Below are positions 1-5,415 of a stretch of 5,778 nt of DNA, one piece after another. Every line of letters begins with the position of its first letter. Within the stretch, counting starts at the first letter, position 1. Both the position numbers and the translations under genes were made by a program. Origin of the DNA: Planctomycetota bacterium (GTDB lineage Bacteria > Planctomycetota > Planctomycetia > Pirellulales > Thermoguttaceae); contig JAEWUR010000121.1 of assembly GCA_023397045.1 (NCBI GenBank), positions 1 to 5,778 of the forward strand, given 5' to 3'. A model generated the notes under the pieces. That model made no database searches and had not been told where the DNA came from. It saw only the letters and a program-made list of their open reading frames with translations.

Positions 1-1
1 C

Positions 2-649
2 CCTCAACTCTTCTATACTGCGCGTGGCATTGTTTTGGCCCGAAACCACCGGTATTCGAACGTGGAGATGCTCGCTCTGCTGAAGGAGGTGCTAACGAAG
101 CACTCAACGCTTTCGGCGTATCTGATAGATGCCACCGAGGGCCTGCCAAGCAGTGCAGCTTATCGGGCTCGTTTCGGAAGCCTTCTGGAGGCATACAAAC
201 AAGCAGGCTTTCAACCAGAAAGGGACTATGGCTATCTGTCGGTCAATCAATCGTTACGCGAGCTACAACCTTCAATAGTCGACGACGTTCTCATGCGTCT
301 GCAGGCTGTTGGCGCCCATGTTTACAACGCTTCAACCGGCCTCTTTTTGATCAATGGCGAGTATACGGCATCATTGGTTCTGTCTCGCTGCCGCGCCACT
401 GCAGGCGGCAGCCTGCGGTGGTTGGTACGTATGGACCAGCATCTTGCGCCGGATATTACCATCTTGGTTCGAATGGATGCCTCGAATAAGCGCCCGGCCG
501 ACTTCTATCTATTGCCGCTCATGGACATTGATGCGCCCAAAGTCATGCTTTGTGAATCGAATGGCGTCTATCTGGACACCTACCAGTTCGATTCGTTGGA
601 CTACTTCAGCAGCATGGCGAAACGCAGCAAATTGGAGGTGTTAGCATGA
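2..649 (+). CDS. Large serine recombinase, C-terminal part (5' end outside the window)
   Basis: The frame stays open from base 2 to the TGA at 647-649, giving 215 residues with no start needed inside the window. A TTG at 35 is in frame but has no clear ribosome-binding site and is unlikely to be the start. I recognise the sequence as the C-terminal tail of a 'recombinase family protein' of the resolvase/large serine recombinase class. Counting from that TTG, the marks are a helical DNA-binding-like segment at about residues 37-59 (L-P-S-S-A-A-Y-R-x-R-F-G-S-L-L-x-A-Y), a V-R-M-D-A-S-N block followed by Y-L-L-P-L, and a closing Y-x-F-D-S-L-D-Y-F. The catalytic serine domain must lie upstream and is not visible, so activity cannot be judged. 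The gene overlaps the next by ATGA (646-649), which implies translational coupling. By family knowledge such enzymes integrate or excise mobile DNA. The assignment rests on recall of relatives, not on a catalytic motif. Confidence 0.78.
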   Translation, partial: PQLFYTARGIVLARNHRYSNVEMLALLKEVLTKHSTLSAYLIDATEGLPSSAAYRARFGSLLEAYKQAGFQPERDYGYLSVNQSLRELQPSIVDDVLMRLQAVGAHVYNASTGLFLINGEYTASLVLSRCRATAGGSLRWLVRMDQHLAPDITILVRMDASNKRPADFYLLPLMDIDAPKVMLCESNGVYLDTYQFDSLDYFSSMAKRSKLEVLA

Positions 650-1545
650 ACAACAGCCGAGATCGCGCCGTCCGGATGATACCGATTGACCAGATCAATG
701 TCCTCAACCCACGGCATCGTGGCAAAGTGAAGTTTCGTCAAATCGTGGACAACATTGCCCAGATTGGCTTGAAGAAGCCGATCACTGTTGCCGTGAGTGA
801 GGGCAAGAATGGTCACACGAGATATGACCTAGCCTGCGGCCAAGGACGGTTAGAGGCATTTCAAGACCTGGGCCAAAAAGAGATTCCTGCAATTGTCATC
901 AAGGCAACCCGAGAAGAGTTGCTTCTGATGAGTCTGGTCGAGAACTTGGCACGTCGCCAACACGGCAGCGTGGAGTTGGCAAAGGACATCCGCAATCTCA
1001 AGGATCGCGGATATAGTTTTGCTCAAATATCTGAGAAAACCGGTCTCGGATCGGCTCACGTGCGTGGCATTATCCAGCTTCTTAGCAAAGGAGAAGAACG
1101 ACTCCTGATCGCCGTGGAACGACGGCAGATTCCCATTTCTGTGGCCATAACAATTGCCAGTGCGGATGACAAGGCTGTTCAACGGGCGCTGACAGAAGCC
1201 TATGAGCGAGGGGAGCTTCGTGGCAAAGCACTTCTGCGTGCGAGACGCCTCATCGAGCAGCGACGCAATACCACCGATTCAAGTAGCAAGAAGAGCATGC
1301 ATCGCAAATCGCAACAGGATGTCTCCAAAGACAGCCTGATGCGGGCGTATCGGAAGGAGACAAATCGGCAGCGCATGCTTATCCAAAAGGCAAAGATCTG
1401 CGAAACGAGGCTCCTGTTCACAATTTCTGCACTGAAGCAATTGTACCAGGACAAGGAGTTCGTCGAGTTGTTGCGTTCAGAGACTCTTGATACCATGCCG
1501 AGTTTCTTGGCTGAACAAATCCGAACGGGAGGGCGTGCATCATGA
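646..1545 (+). CDS. ParB/Spo0J-like DNA-binding protein of the recombinase cassette
   Basis: This 299-residue protein starts at ATG 646, inside the stop of the recombinase gene. A GGAGG at 634-638 lies 7 bases upstream and supports the start. Residues 11-105 form a ParB N-terminal domain: I-P-I-D-Q-I-N-V-L-N-P-R at 12-23, then I-A-Q-I-G-L-K-K-P-I-T-V at 37-48. A-C-G-Q-G-R-L-E-A sits at 63-71, where ordinary ParB proteins have GERRxRA, and V-E-N-L-A-R-R at 98-104 matches the ENxxR box. A helix-turn-helix follows at about 123-146 (Y-S-F-A-Q-I-S-E-K-T-G-L-G). The C-terminal third is Lys/Arg/Gln-rich and probably helical. In the ParB family the N-terminal domain binds CTP and the HTH binds parS. 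Here the second CTP box is altered, so CTP use is uncertain. No ParA is visible in the window. It most likely works with the recombinase and its downstream paralogue on an integrated element, but its exact task is unknown. Confidence 0.85.
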   Translation: MNNSRDRAVRMIPIDQINVLNPRHRGKVKFRQIVDNIAQIGLKKPITVAVSEGKNGHTRYDLACGQGRLEAFQDLGQKEIPAIVIKATREELLLMSLVENLARRQHGSVELAKDIRNLKDRGYSFAQISEKTGLGSAHVRGIIQLLSKGEERLLIAVERRQIPISVAITIASADDKAVQRALTEAYERGELRGKALLRARRLIEQRRNTTDSSSKKSMHRKSQQDVSKDSLMRAYRKETNRQRMLIQKAKICETRLLFTISALKQLYQDKEFVELLRSETLDTMPSFLAEQIRTGGRAS

Positions 1546-2432
1546 ATCCACTTGTGCGATTGGCATGTAATCCGGAGATTGTCACAATTCCGATCAAGCA
1601 TATTCTGCCTACCAGGCGGCTCACCACGGGAATCAGCAAGAGCGATCGCTACCAACGAGTAGCGGCGTCAATTCGTGAGGTTGGCATTATCGAGCCGCCC
1701 GTCGTGTACCCTCAGGACGATGGATTGGGGCAGTACATACTCCTCGATGGTCACCTGCGGCTGGAGATTCTCAAGGAGTTCGGCCACGATGCCGTCGACT
1801 GTCTCGTTGCCATCGACGACGAAGCATTCACCTACAATCACAAGGTGAATCAGCTCTCACCGATCCAGGAGCACTTTATGATCCTTAAGGTCCTGGACCT
1901 TGGTGTATCCGAGGATCGTATTGCCAAGGCGATTAACGTAGACGTGTCGCTCATTCGGAAAAAACGCGATCTACTTGAGGGAATTTGCCCGGAAGCCATC
2001 GAGCTATTGAAGTACACCCGCACATCGCCCGACGCCTTCCATCAGATCCGAAAAGTCAAACCAATGCGGCAGATTGAGATCGCGGAGTTGATGGTTGCCT
2101 CCAACAATTACTCGGCCAGCTACGCAAAATGCCTGTACATCGCCACCCCCTCCGAACAGCAAGTCGAGCCGGCGCAGCCAAAGGACGCCAACGGATTCAA
2201 TGCTGACGATATCGCCCGCATGGAGCGCGAGATGGAAAGCGTCACCCAGGACTTTCGTCTCATTGAGGAGTCGCACGGCAAGAATGTCCTAAATCTGGTG
2301 CTCGTTGTCGGCTATCTCAAAAAGCTGCTCGACAATGCCCGCGTGGTGCGTTACCTGTCTCGGTACCGCCCGGAGGTGCTCAGCGAGTTCCAGAAGATCG
2401 TGGAAACGAAGAGTCTGGCCACCGGCGAGTAA
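1542..2432 (+). CDS. ParB-like protein with plasmid RepB C-terminal domain
   Basis: This 296-residue protein starts at ATG 1542, overlapping the previous stop by ATGA (1542-1545). The run GGGAGGG at 1527-1533 is a strong ribosome-binding site 8 bases upstream. Residues 13-115 form a ParB-like N-terminal domain: V-G-I-I-E-P-P-V-V-Y-P at 47-57, L-L-D-G-H-L-R-L-E at 67-75 in place of GERRxRA, and N-Q-L-S-P-I-Q-E-H at 103-111 in place of the ENxxR-x-x-L-x-P-x-E box. A helix-turn-helix lies at about 122-146 (V-S-E-D-R-I-A-K-A-I-N-V-D). Residues from about 148 to the end match my recall of the RepB C-terminal family of plasmid partition proteins, with P-M-R-Q-I-E-I-A-E-L-M, M-E-R-E-M-E and N-V-L-N-L-V-L-V-V-G-Y-L-K-K-L-L. 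It is a clear paralogue of the upstream gene product in layout but not in sequence. Role on the element (segregation, control of recombination, or transcription) is inference. Confidence 0.85.
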   Translation: MNPLVRLACNPEIVTIPIKHILPTRRLTTGISKSDRYQRVAASIREVGIIEPPVVYPQDDGLGQYILLDGHLRLEILKEFGHDAVDCLVAIDDEAFTYNHKVNQLSPIQEHFMILKVLDLGVSEDRIAKAINVDVSLIRKKRDLLEGICPEAIELLKYTRTSPDAFHQIRKVKPMRQIEIAELMVASNNYSASYAKCLYIATPSEQQVEPAQPKDANGFNADDIARMEREMESVTQDFRLIEESHGKNVLNLVLVVGYLKKLLDNARVVRYLSRYRPEVLSEFQKIVETKSLATGE

Positions 2433-2735
2433 TAGACTGCGAGAAGGTTTGGATATATTCAGAGTCTGTCCCGATGCCACCGATTCTGCAGACCTAGCGG
2501 TGATTGCCACTCGCTCATCGAGTCGGATTGTGGCATTCCGTCTCTCCCGAGACATCCCCAACCGTCCGTTAACCCAGAACAGTCACCAAGAGAGAGACAC
2601 AGAGAGTTTCGACGGCGAAAGGCCGTTCTCGGGTAGTTACGGGGGGACGGGCCATGTCTCGACTATGCGATGAGCCGCAAAAACCGAGACAAGGTGACAG
2701 CCGTAAGTTGTTGCCGATACTGGCCTTAAAACGCC
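2433..2735. other. Gene-free junction between the mobile cassette and the core chromosome
   Basis: This stretch of about 300 bases follows the last cassette gene and precedes the tRNA region. I see no convincing coding sequence: the open frames here lack ribosome-binding sites and family-like content. It contains a small dyad around a TCTGCAGA palindrome (2485-2492; flanking arms CACCG and CGGTG), an ACTCG/CGAGT hairpin (2509-2523), an ACGGC/GCCGT hairpin (2612-2626), and the CGAGACA motif cluster listed separately. It is where one end of the integrated element should lie, but no attachment site can be fixed without the other end. Confidence 0.5.
2540..2691. repeat. Cluster of GAGAC/CGAGACA motifs in both orientations
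   Basis: GAGAC appears at 2549-2553, 2594-2598 and 2686-2690, and its complement GTCTC at 2540-2544 and 2656-2660. Three of these sit in an exact 7-mer: CGAGACA at 2548-2554 and 2685-2691, and TGTCTCG at 2655-2661. Two inverted pairs result: a tight one (2540-2553, 4-base loop) and a wide one (2655-2661 with 2685-2691, 23 bases apart). Five copies of a 5-mer in 152 bases is far above chance, by my rough estimate about 0.3 expected. It lies just downstream of two ParB-like genes and so could be their binding site, a recombinase site, or an operator; none of these is shown. Confidence 0.5.
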
Positions 2736-2765
2736 GAAAGCCAAGACCTGACGGCCTTGGCTTTC
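2728..2765 (-). terminator. Probable intrinsic terminator of the tRNA-fMet transcript
   Basis: GAAAGCCAAG at 2736-2745 pairs perfectly with CTTGGCTTTC at 2756-2765. The 10-base loop between them can form two more G-C pairs. Read on the minus strand, the stem is followed after GGCG by a short run of four T (2731-2728). That fits termination of a transcript coming from the tRNA 45 bases upstream. The T-run is short and does not directly abut the stem, so efficiency is uncertain. The plus-strand side has no T-run. Confidence 0.55.
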
Positions 2766-2778
2766 AGTTATAACCCAC

Positions 2779-2800
2779 GGGTATCATGGTTTCGATACCC
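2779..2800 (-). other. Hairpin in the 3' trailer of the tRNA transcript
   Basis: GGGTATC (2779-2785) and GATACCC (2794-2800) form a perfect 7-bp inverted repeat with an 8-base loop, 9 bases past the tRNA 3' end. In the tRNA precursor it would fold next to the trailer and may affect 3' processing. It could equally be a recombination-site dyad. No T-run follows on the minus strand, so it is not itself a terminator. Confidence 0.45.
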
Positions 2801-2809
2801 AAATTTCAG

Positions 2810-2883
<74 letters not shown>

Positions 2884-2894
2884 TCATGTATGGT

Positions 2895-2922
2895 ATTTTA
2901 GCATAACGTTGGTCGGTGTCGA
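2895..2922 (-). promoter_or_regulatory. Sigma-70-type promoter for tRNA-fMet
   Basis: On the minus strand TCGACA (2922-2917; five of six match TTGACA) is followed after 16 bases by TAAAAT (2900-2895; five of six match TATAAT). A TG one base before the latter gives an extended -10 element. The -10 ends 11 bases before the mature tRNA 5' end, leaving room for a very short leader. Confidence 0.65.
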
Positions 2923-3018
2923 GGGGCGGGGGAACGGATTGTCGGGAATTCTGCCGGGGACCGAATTGCTTTGCCTGGGCGAGGGGAGACGCGAAAGGCG
3001 GATGGATTCTGAATCGGG

Positions 3019-3507
3019 CTAGTTGTTGCGGGTCTGAATCTGACGCCGGGCTTCGAAGGCGGTAATGGCGACGCTGACCGAGAGGTTGAGGCTTCGGGCC
3101 TCGGCGGCGATCGGGATTCTCAGGCAACGATCGGTGTGTTGGTCGCGCAGGCTGGGGGGAAGGCCTTGCGATTCGCTGCCGAAGACCATGACGTCGCCCT
3201 GCGAGAACTGGGCGTCGGTATACGACTCGGAAGCGTGTTTGGTGAATAGCCAGAGTCGCGGATTCGGCAGCCGGGCGAGAAGCGACGCCCAATCGTCAAC
3301 GACTTCCCAATCGAGGTGTTCCCAGTAGTCGAGGCCGGCGCGGCGCAGATGGCGGTTGTCGACTTGGAAGCCCAATGGGCGGACGAGCCACAGCTTGGCG
3401 CCGAGCGCGACGCACGTTCGGCCGACCGCCCCGGTGTTATCCGGGATTTCCGGCTGATGCAGAACGATATGCAATAACGGGGGATTCAAGGGTTGCGGTC
3501 CCGGCAC
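3019..3507 (-). CDS. trmL: tRNA (cytidine/uridine-34 2'-O)-methyltransferase, SPOUT family
   Basis: This is a 162-residue SpoU/TrmH-type (SPOUT) methyltransferase of TrmL size (about 155-160 residues). The three family motifs are in order: P-E-I-P-D-N-T-G-A-V-G-R-T near the N-terminus, V-F-G-S-E-S-Q-G-L-P in the centre, and R-S-L-N-L-S-V-S-V-A-I near the end. The central and last motifs form the trefoil knot that binds S-adenosylmethionine. By family knowledge the enzyme methylates the ribose of the wobble nucleotide in certain leucine tRNAs, in the cytoplasm. The listed start is GTG 3507, but it has no Shine-Dalgarno and lies inside a 59-bp repeat copy. TTG at 3489 or at 3474 (giving M-H-I-V-L-H-Q-P-E-I-P, the usual family N-terminus) are plausible alternatives. 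The stop is TAG 3021-3019. It sits downstream of the rplI terminator and upstream of tRNA-fMet. No promoter of its own is obvious. Confidence 0.88.
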   Translation of the reverse strand: MPGPQPLNPPLLHIVLHQPEIPDNTGAVGRTCVALGAKLWLVRPLGFQVDNRHLRRAGLDYWEHLDWEVVDDWASLLARLPNPRLWLFTKHASESYTDAQFSQGDVMVFGSESQGLPPSLRDQHTDRCLRIPIAAEARSLNLSVSVAITAFEARRQIQTRNN

Positions 3508-3552
3508 GATAGGGACGTGAAGGCAAAAAAGGAACGCTAATTTTCGCTAATC
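3494..3552. repeat. 59-bp direct repeat, copy A
   Basis: This copy matches 3609-3667 at an offset of 115 bases, with two mismatches that I can see (3523 and 3542). It spans the upstream region and first codons of the trmL reading frame. It includes an A6 tract (3525-3530) and the first two of three CGCTAAT units at 10-bp spacing (3535, 3545 and 3555; the third lies just past its end). Confidence 0.9.
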
Positions 3553-3570
3553 TTCGCTAATTCGCAGGAA

Positions 3571-3604
3571 GTGGTGGGACTCGCTGCGCTCGGCCCACCC
3601 TACG
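3571..3604. repeat. REP-like palindromic element
   Basis: GGTGGG (3573-3578) and CCCACC (3594-3599) form a 6-bp stem around a GC-rich core (ACTCGCTGCGCTCGG). The type GTAGGGTGGGCC...CCCACC is, from memory, common between genes in planctomycete genomes. It lies between the two 59-bp repeat copies. No coding or T-run is linked to it. Confidence 0.55.
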
Positions 3605-3608
3605 TCCC

Positions 3609-3667
3609 TGCGGTCCCGGCACGATAGGGACGTGAAGACAAAAAAGGAACGCTAATCTTCGCTAATC
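3609..3667. repeat. 59-bp direct repeat, copy B
   Basis: This is the second copy of the 3494-3552 repeat. It differs functionally in that its right half is the distal arm and T-tract of the rplI-operon terminator. Copy A has the same T-tract and arm but lacks the matching partner arm. Confidence 0.9.
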
Positions 3668-3705
3668 CGCACTAATAAGTGAAGATCAGCGGAAATTAGC
3701 GTTCC
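3640..3705 (-). terminator. Intrinsic terminator of the pth-rpsF-ssb-rplI operon
   Basis: Bases 3646-3667 and 3684-3705 form a 22-bp stem with three imperfect positions. In minus-strand RNA two of these become G-U wobbles, leaving one mismatch. A second small stem CACT/AGTG (3670-3673 with 3678-3681) closes on an AATA loop. On the minus strand the stem is followed immediately by six T (3645-3640). It begins about 30 bases after the rplI stop, the expected position for the end of this operon. Confidence 0.85.
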
Positions 3706-3735
3706 ATCAATTTTCTGGTCAGTTTCGCGTCGCTA

Positions 3736-4281
3736 TCAAGCGTTTTCCGCGGCGCCTTCCTCGGCGACCGACGGGACAACCCAGATTTTCACTTCGGCGT
3801 TGATTTCGTTGGCCAAGTGGATGTCGATCGTATAGAGGCCGAGTTCCTTCAACGGGCCCTTCAGTCGGACCTGATCGGCGGCGATGTGGAAATTATTGCG
3901 TTTCAGGGCGTTGGCGACTTCCGGCGCACCGACGGAGCCGTAGAGATGTCCCTCGTCGTTGGCGTTGGCCTCGATCGTGATGCTCTGCTTGGCCAATTCG
4001 ATGGCCAAGTTGCGCAGGCTGCTTAGGCGTGCGTTTTCGATGGCTTCCAACTGGGCGCGGTGCTTTTCGACCATGCGTTTGTGATGGTCGGTGGCGAGGG
4101 TTGCCAGGCCTTGCGGCAGCAGGTAGTTCTTGGCGAAGCCCGGTCGCACTTGGACGACGTCGCCTTGATGGCCGAGGTGTTCGACCGAGTGGACCAGCAG
4201 GAGTTCGATGCCGTGCGGGCCTTTTGGCAGTCGTTTGGACCGGTGTGGGATGGATACTTTGTTCGATTTCATATTGGGCAT
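3736..4281 (-). CDS. rplI: 50S ribosomal protein L9
   Basis: This 181-residue protein carries the L9 signature G-D-V-V-Q-V-R-P-G-F-A-K-N-Y-L-L-P-Q-G-L-A, in two parts, at about residues 40-60. A long charged helix follows (H-H-K-R-M-V-E-K-H-R-A-Q-L-E-A-I-E) and then a C-terminal rRNA-binding domain (H-L-Y-G-S-V-G and the later L-G-L-Y-T-I-D-I-H-L). L9 is usually about 150 residues. The excess is a basic N-terminal extension of about 25 residues (S-K-R-L-P-K-G-P-H-G just before the first strand) and a short acidic C-terminus (E-E-G-A-A-E-N-A). The ATG at 4281 is supported by GGAGA a few bases upstream; the ATG three codons later is less well placed. L9 binds 23S rRNA near the L1 stalk and helps keep reading frame. 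It is the last gene of the operon, 183 bases from ssb, with a terminator downstream. Confidence 0.95.
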   Translation of the reverse strand: MPNMKSNKVSIPHRSKRLPKGPHGIELLLVHSVEHLGHQGDVVQVRPGFAKNYLLPQGLATLATDHHKRMVEKHRAQLEAIENARLSSLRNLAIELAKQSITIEANANDEGHLYGSVGAPEVANALKRNNFHIAADQVRLKGPLKELGLYTIDIHLANEINAEVKIWVVPSVAEEGAAENA

Positions 4282-4354
4282 GGATTTCTCCGCAGTCAGA
4301 TGCCGCGATTGCAGGTCGTGGTTTCGGTTATGGGGGCGTTGGCCCTCACCCTAA

Positions 4355-4457
4355 CCCTCTCCCAATAGGGAGACGGGGATTTTTTTAATTTTCCTCTCCG
4401 GCGGGAGAGGGGACTTTTTTGATTTGTTTCACCCGGCAGGGAGAGGGGACTTTTTTT
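4355..4457 (+). repeat. Three tandem GGGAGAGGGGA-T-tract units between ssb and rplI
   Basis: Units start at 4368 (GGGAGACGGGGAT then T6), 4403 (GGGAGAGGGGAC then T6) and 4439 (GGGAGAGGGGAC then T7), at 35- and 36-base spacing. The first has a left arm CCCTCTCCC (4355-4363) and the second CCTCTCC (4393-4399), making hairpin-plus-T structures that look like intrinsic terminators on the plus strand. The third lacks its own left arm. The genes here run on the minus strand, where the tracts are runs of A and should not stop transcription. Together with the flanking sequence the array fills the gap of 183 bases that has no gene. Confidence 0.75.
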
Positions 4458-4464
4458 GGTTGTT

Positions 4465-4932
4465 CTAAAATGGGATTTCGTCGCCGCCGGCGTCGGGTGG
4501 CGGAACGTCGTCGGGCGGCGAGGGTTGGCTGTAGGCGTTTCTGGAGCCGGATTGCTGCCGGGCCGGGGGACGTTGGCCGCCGCCTTCCGAACCGCCTTGG
4601 CCGCGACTGCCGAGCAGTTGCATCCGATCGCCGATGACTTTGAGCTTGGATCGTTTTTGTCCGTCTTGTGTTTCCCAGCTATCGAGCTTGAGTCGGCCTT
4701 CGATCAGCACGGGGGAGCCTTTTGAAAGGTATTCGCCGGCGATTTCGGCGGTTCGTCCCCAGAGAGTGATATCGACGAAGGTCGTCTCATCGATCCATTC
4801 TCCGTTGGAGCTTTTGCGGCGGTCGTTGACTGCCAGGCCGATATCGACAACCGCCATGCCGCTGGGCAGATAGCGCAATTCGGGATCGCGAGTCAGGTTG
4901 CCAAGCAGGATGACGCGGTTGAAGCTTGCCAT
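4465..4932 (-). CDS. ssb: Single-stranded DNA-binding protein
   Basis: This 155-residue SSB starts at ATG 4932, with GGGAG about 7 bases upstream, 15 bases after the rpsF stop. Residues 1 to about 110 form the OB fold: [16 protein letters not shown] at 5-20, then [11 protein letters not shown] and [15 protein letters not shown] disordered Gly/Gln/Pro-rich linker follows and ends in the acidic tip D-E-I-P-F, close to the D-D-I-P-F of E. coli SSB. By family knowledge the protein forms a tetramer on single-stranded DNA and the tip docks replication and repair proteins. The conserved pairing of ssb with rpsF gives coordinated expression. All key features are present and nothing is truncated. The stop is TAG (4467-4465). 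Confidence 0.97.
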   Translation of the reverse strand: MASFNRVILLGNLTRDPELRYLPSGMAVVDIGLAVNDRRKSSNGEWIDETTFVDITLWGRTAEIAGEYLSKGSPVLIEGRLKLDSWETQDGQKRSKLKVIGDRMQLLGSRGQGGSEGGGQRPPARQQSGSRNAYSQPSPPDDVPPPDAGGDEIPF

Positions 4933-4947
4933 GACGCTCTCCCGTTG

Positions 4948-5388
4948 CTACTCGTCGTCGGATTCGGTGGGGCCGTCGACGGCGTCAACGACCGGGACAA
5001 CTTCCTCTTCCTGGTCGTCATTGCGGGAACGGTCGTCGTCGGCGTGTGTTACGACGGGAGCGGACAACGCGTGGGCAACCAGTGCGTCGACGATTCGCGG
5101 CTCGACCTTGAGGAAGAGGACGCGGACGATGTCGTCGGTGATCTGGCACTGGCGTTTCAAGTCGCCGAGTTTTTCGCTATCGAGGCGGAAATAGGTGAGC
5201 CAGTAGGTGCCGCGGCGATGTCCCTTGATGGGGAAGGCAAGCCGCCGCTCTTCCCAGAGACGGCTGACGAGCATCTCGCCGCCCAGTTTTTCGATCATCG
5301 TGGGTACCTGGGCCGAGGTGCCTTCGGCGTCACGACCGAAGTGGTTCGAGTCCAGGATGAACATTCCTTCATAAACGTTCGCGGCCAA
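4948..5388 (-). CDS. rpsF: 30S ribosomal protein S6
   Basis: This 146-residue S6 has V-Y-E-G-M-F-I-L-D-S-N at the N-terminus (first strand), R-L-W-E-E-R-R-L-A-F-P-I-K-G-H-R-R-G-T-Y-W in the middle (in two parts) and I-T-D-D-I-V-R-V-L-F-L-K after the second helix. The core fold ends near residue 105. The rest is a tail rich in Asp and Glu (D-D-D-R-S-R-N-D-D-Q-E-E-E and ending E-S-D-D-E), longer than in E. coli forms without added glutamates. The start is TTG 5388, not ATG, supported by GGAGGAG at 5402-5396 with a 7-base gap, and by the planctomycete-like M-A-x-N-V-Y-E-G-M-F beginning. S6 sits on the platform of the small subunit beside S18. The gene follows pth by 27 bases and precedes ssb by 15; the usual rpsR partner is absent here. 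Confidence 0.95.
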   Translation of the reverse strand: MAANVYEGMFILDSNHFGRDAEGTSAQVPTMIEKLGGEMLVSRLWEERRLAFPIKGHRRGTYWLTYFRLDSEKLGDLKRQCQITDDIVRVLFLKVEPRIVDALVAHALSAPVVTHADDDRSRNDDQEEEVVPVVDAVDGPTESDDE

Positions 5389-5395
5389 TGTACGA

Positions 5396-5402
5396 CTCCT
5401 CC
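5396..5402 (-). promoter_or_regulatory. Ribosome-binding site of rpsF that fixes its TTG start
   Basis: Minus-strand GGAGGAG lies 7 bases upstream of TTG 5388. There is no ATG at a suitable distance in frame (the next is codon 9), so this site decides for the TTG. Confidence 0.75.
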
Positions 5403-5415
5403 AAGATACAGTTCG

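Noticed and set aside
35..649. TTG at 35 as the start of the recombinase gene
   Set aside because: The frame is open to the window edge and the residues before the TTG (F-Y-T-A-R-G-I-V) fit the family, so the gene begins further left.
2305..2673. Plus-strand open frame overlapping the end of the RepB-C gene
   Set aside because: It shadows the real gene in another frame, has no ribosome-binding site, and its product is Arg/Ser-rich with no family likeness.
3535..3561. Short periodic repeats as a CRISPR array
   Set aside because: Units are 7-10 bases with 3-base gaps and no spacers; no cas genes nearby.
4029..4388. Plus-strand open frames opposite rplI
   Set aside because: They are antisense to a certain ribosomal protein gene and run into the repeat array; no start signal or homology seen.
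4425..4432. TGTTTCAC, identical to one half of the classical parS site
   Set aside because: Only a half-site with no matching inverted half, lying inside the ssb-rplI repeat array; chance match.
4282..4464. A hidden rpsR gene in the ssb-rplI gap
   Set aside because: Too short for S18 and made of T-tract repeats with no S18-like residues.
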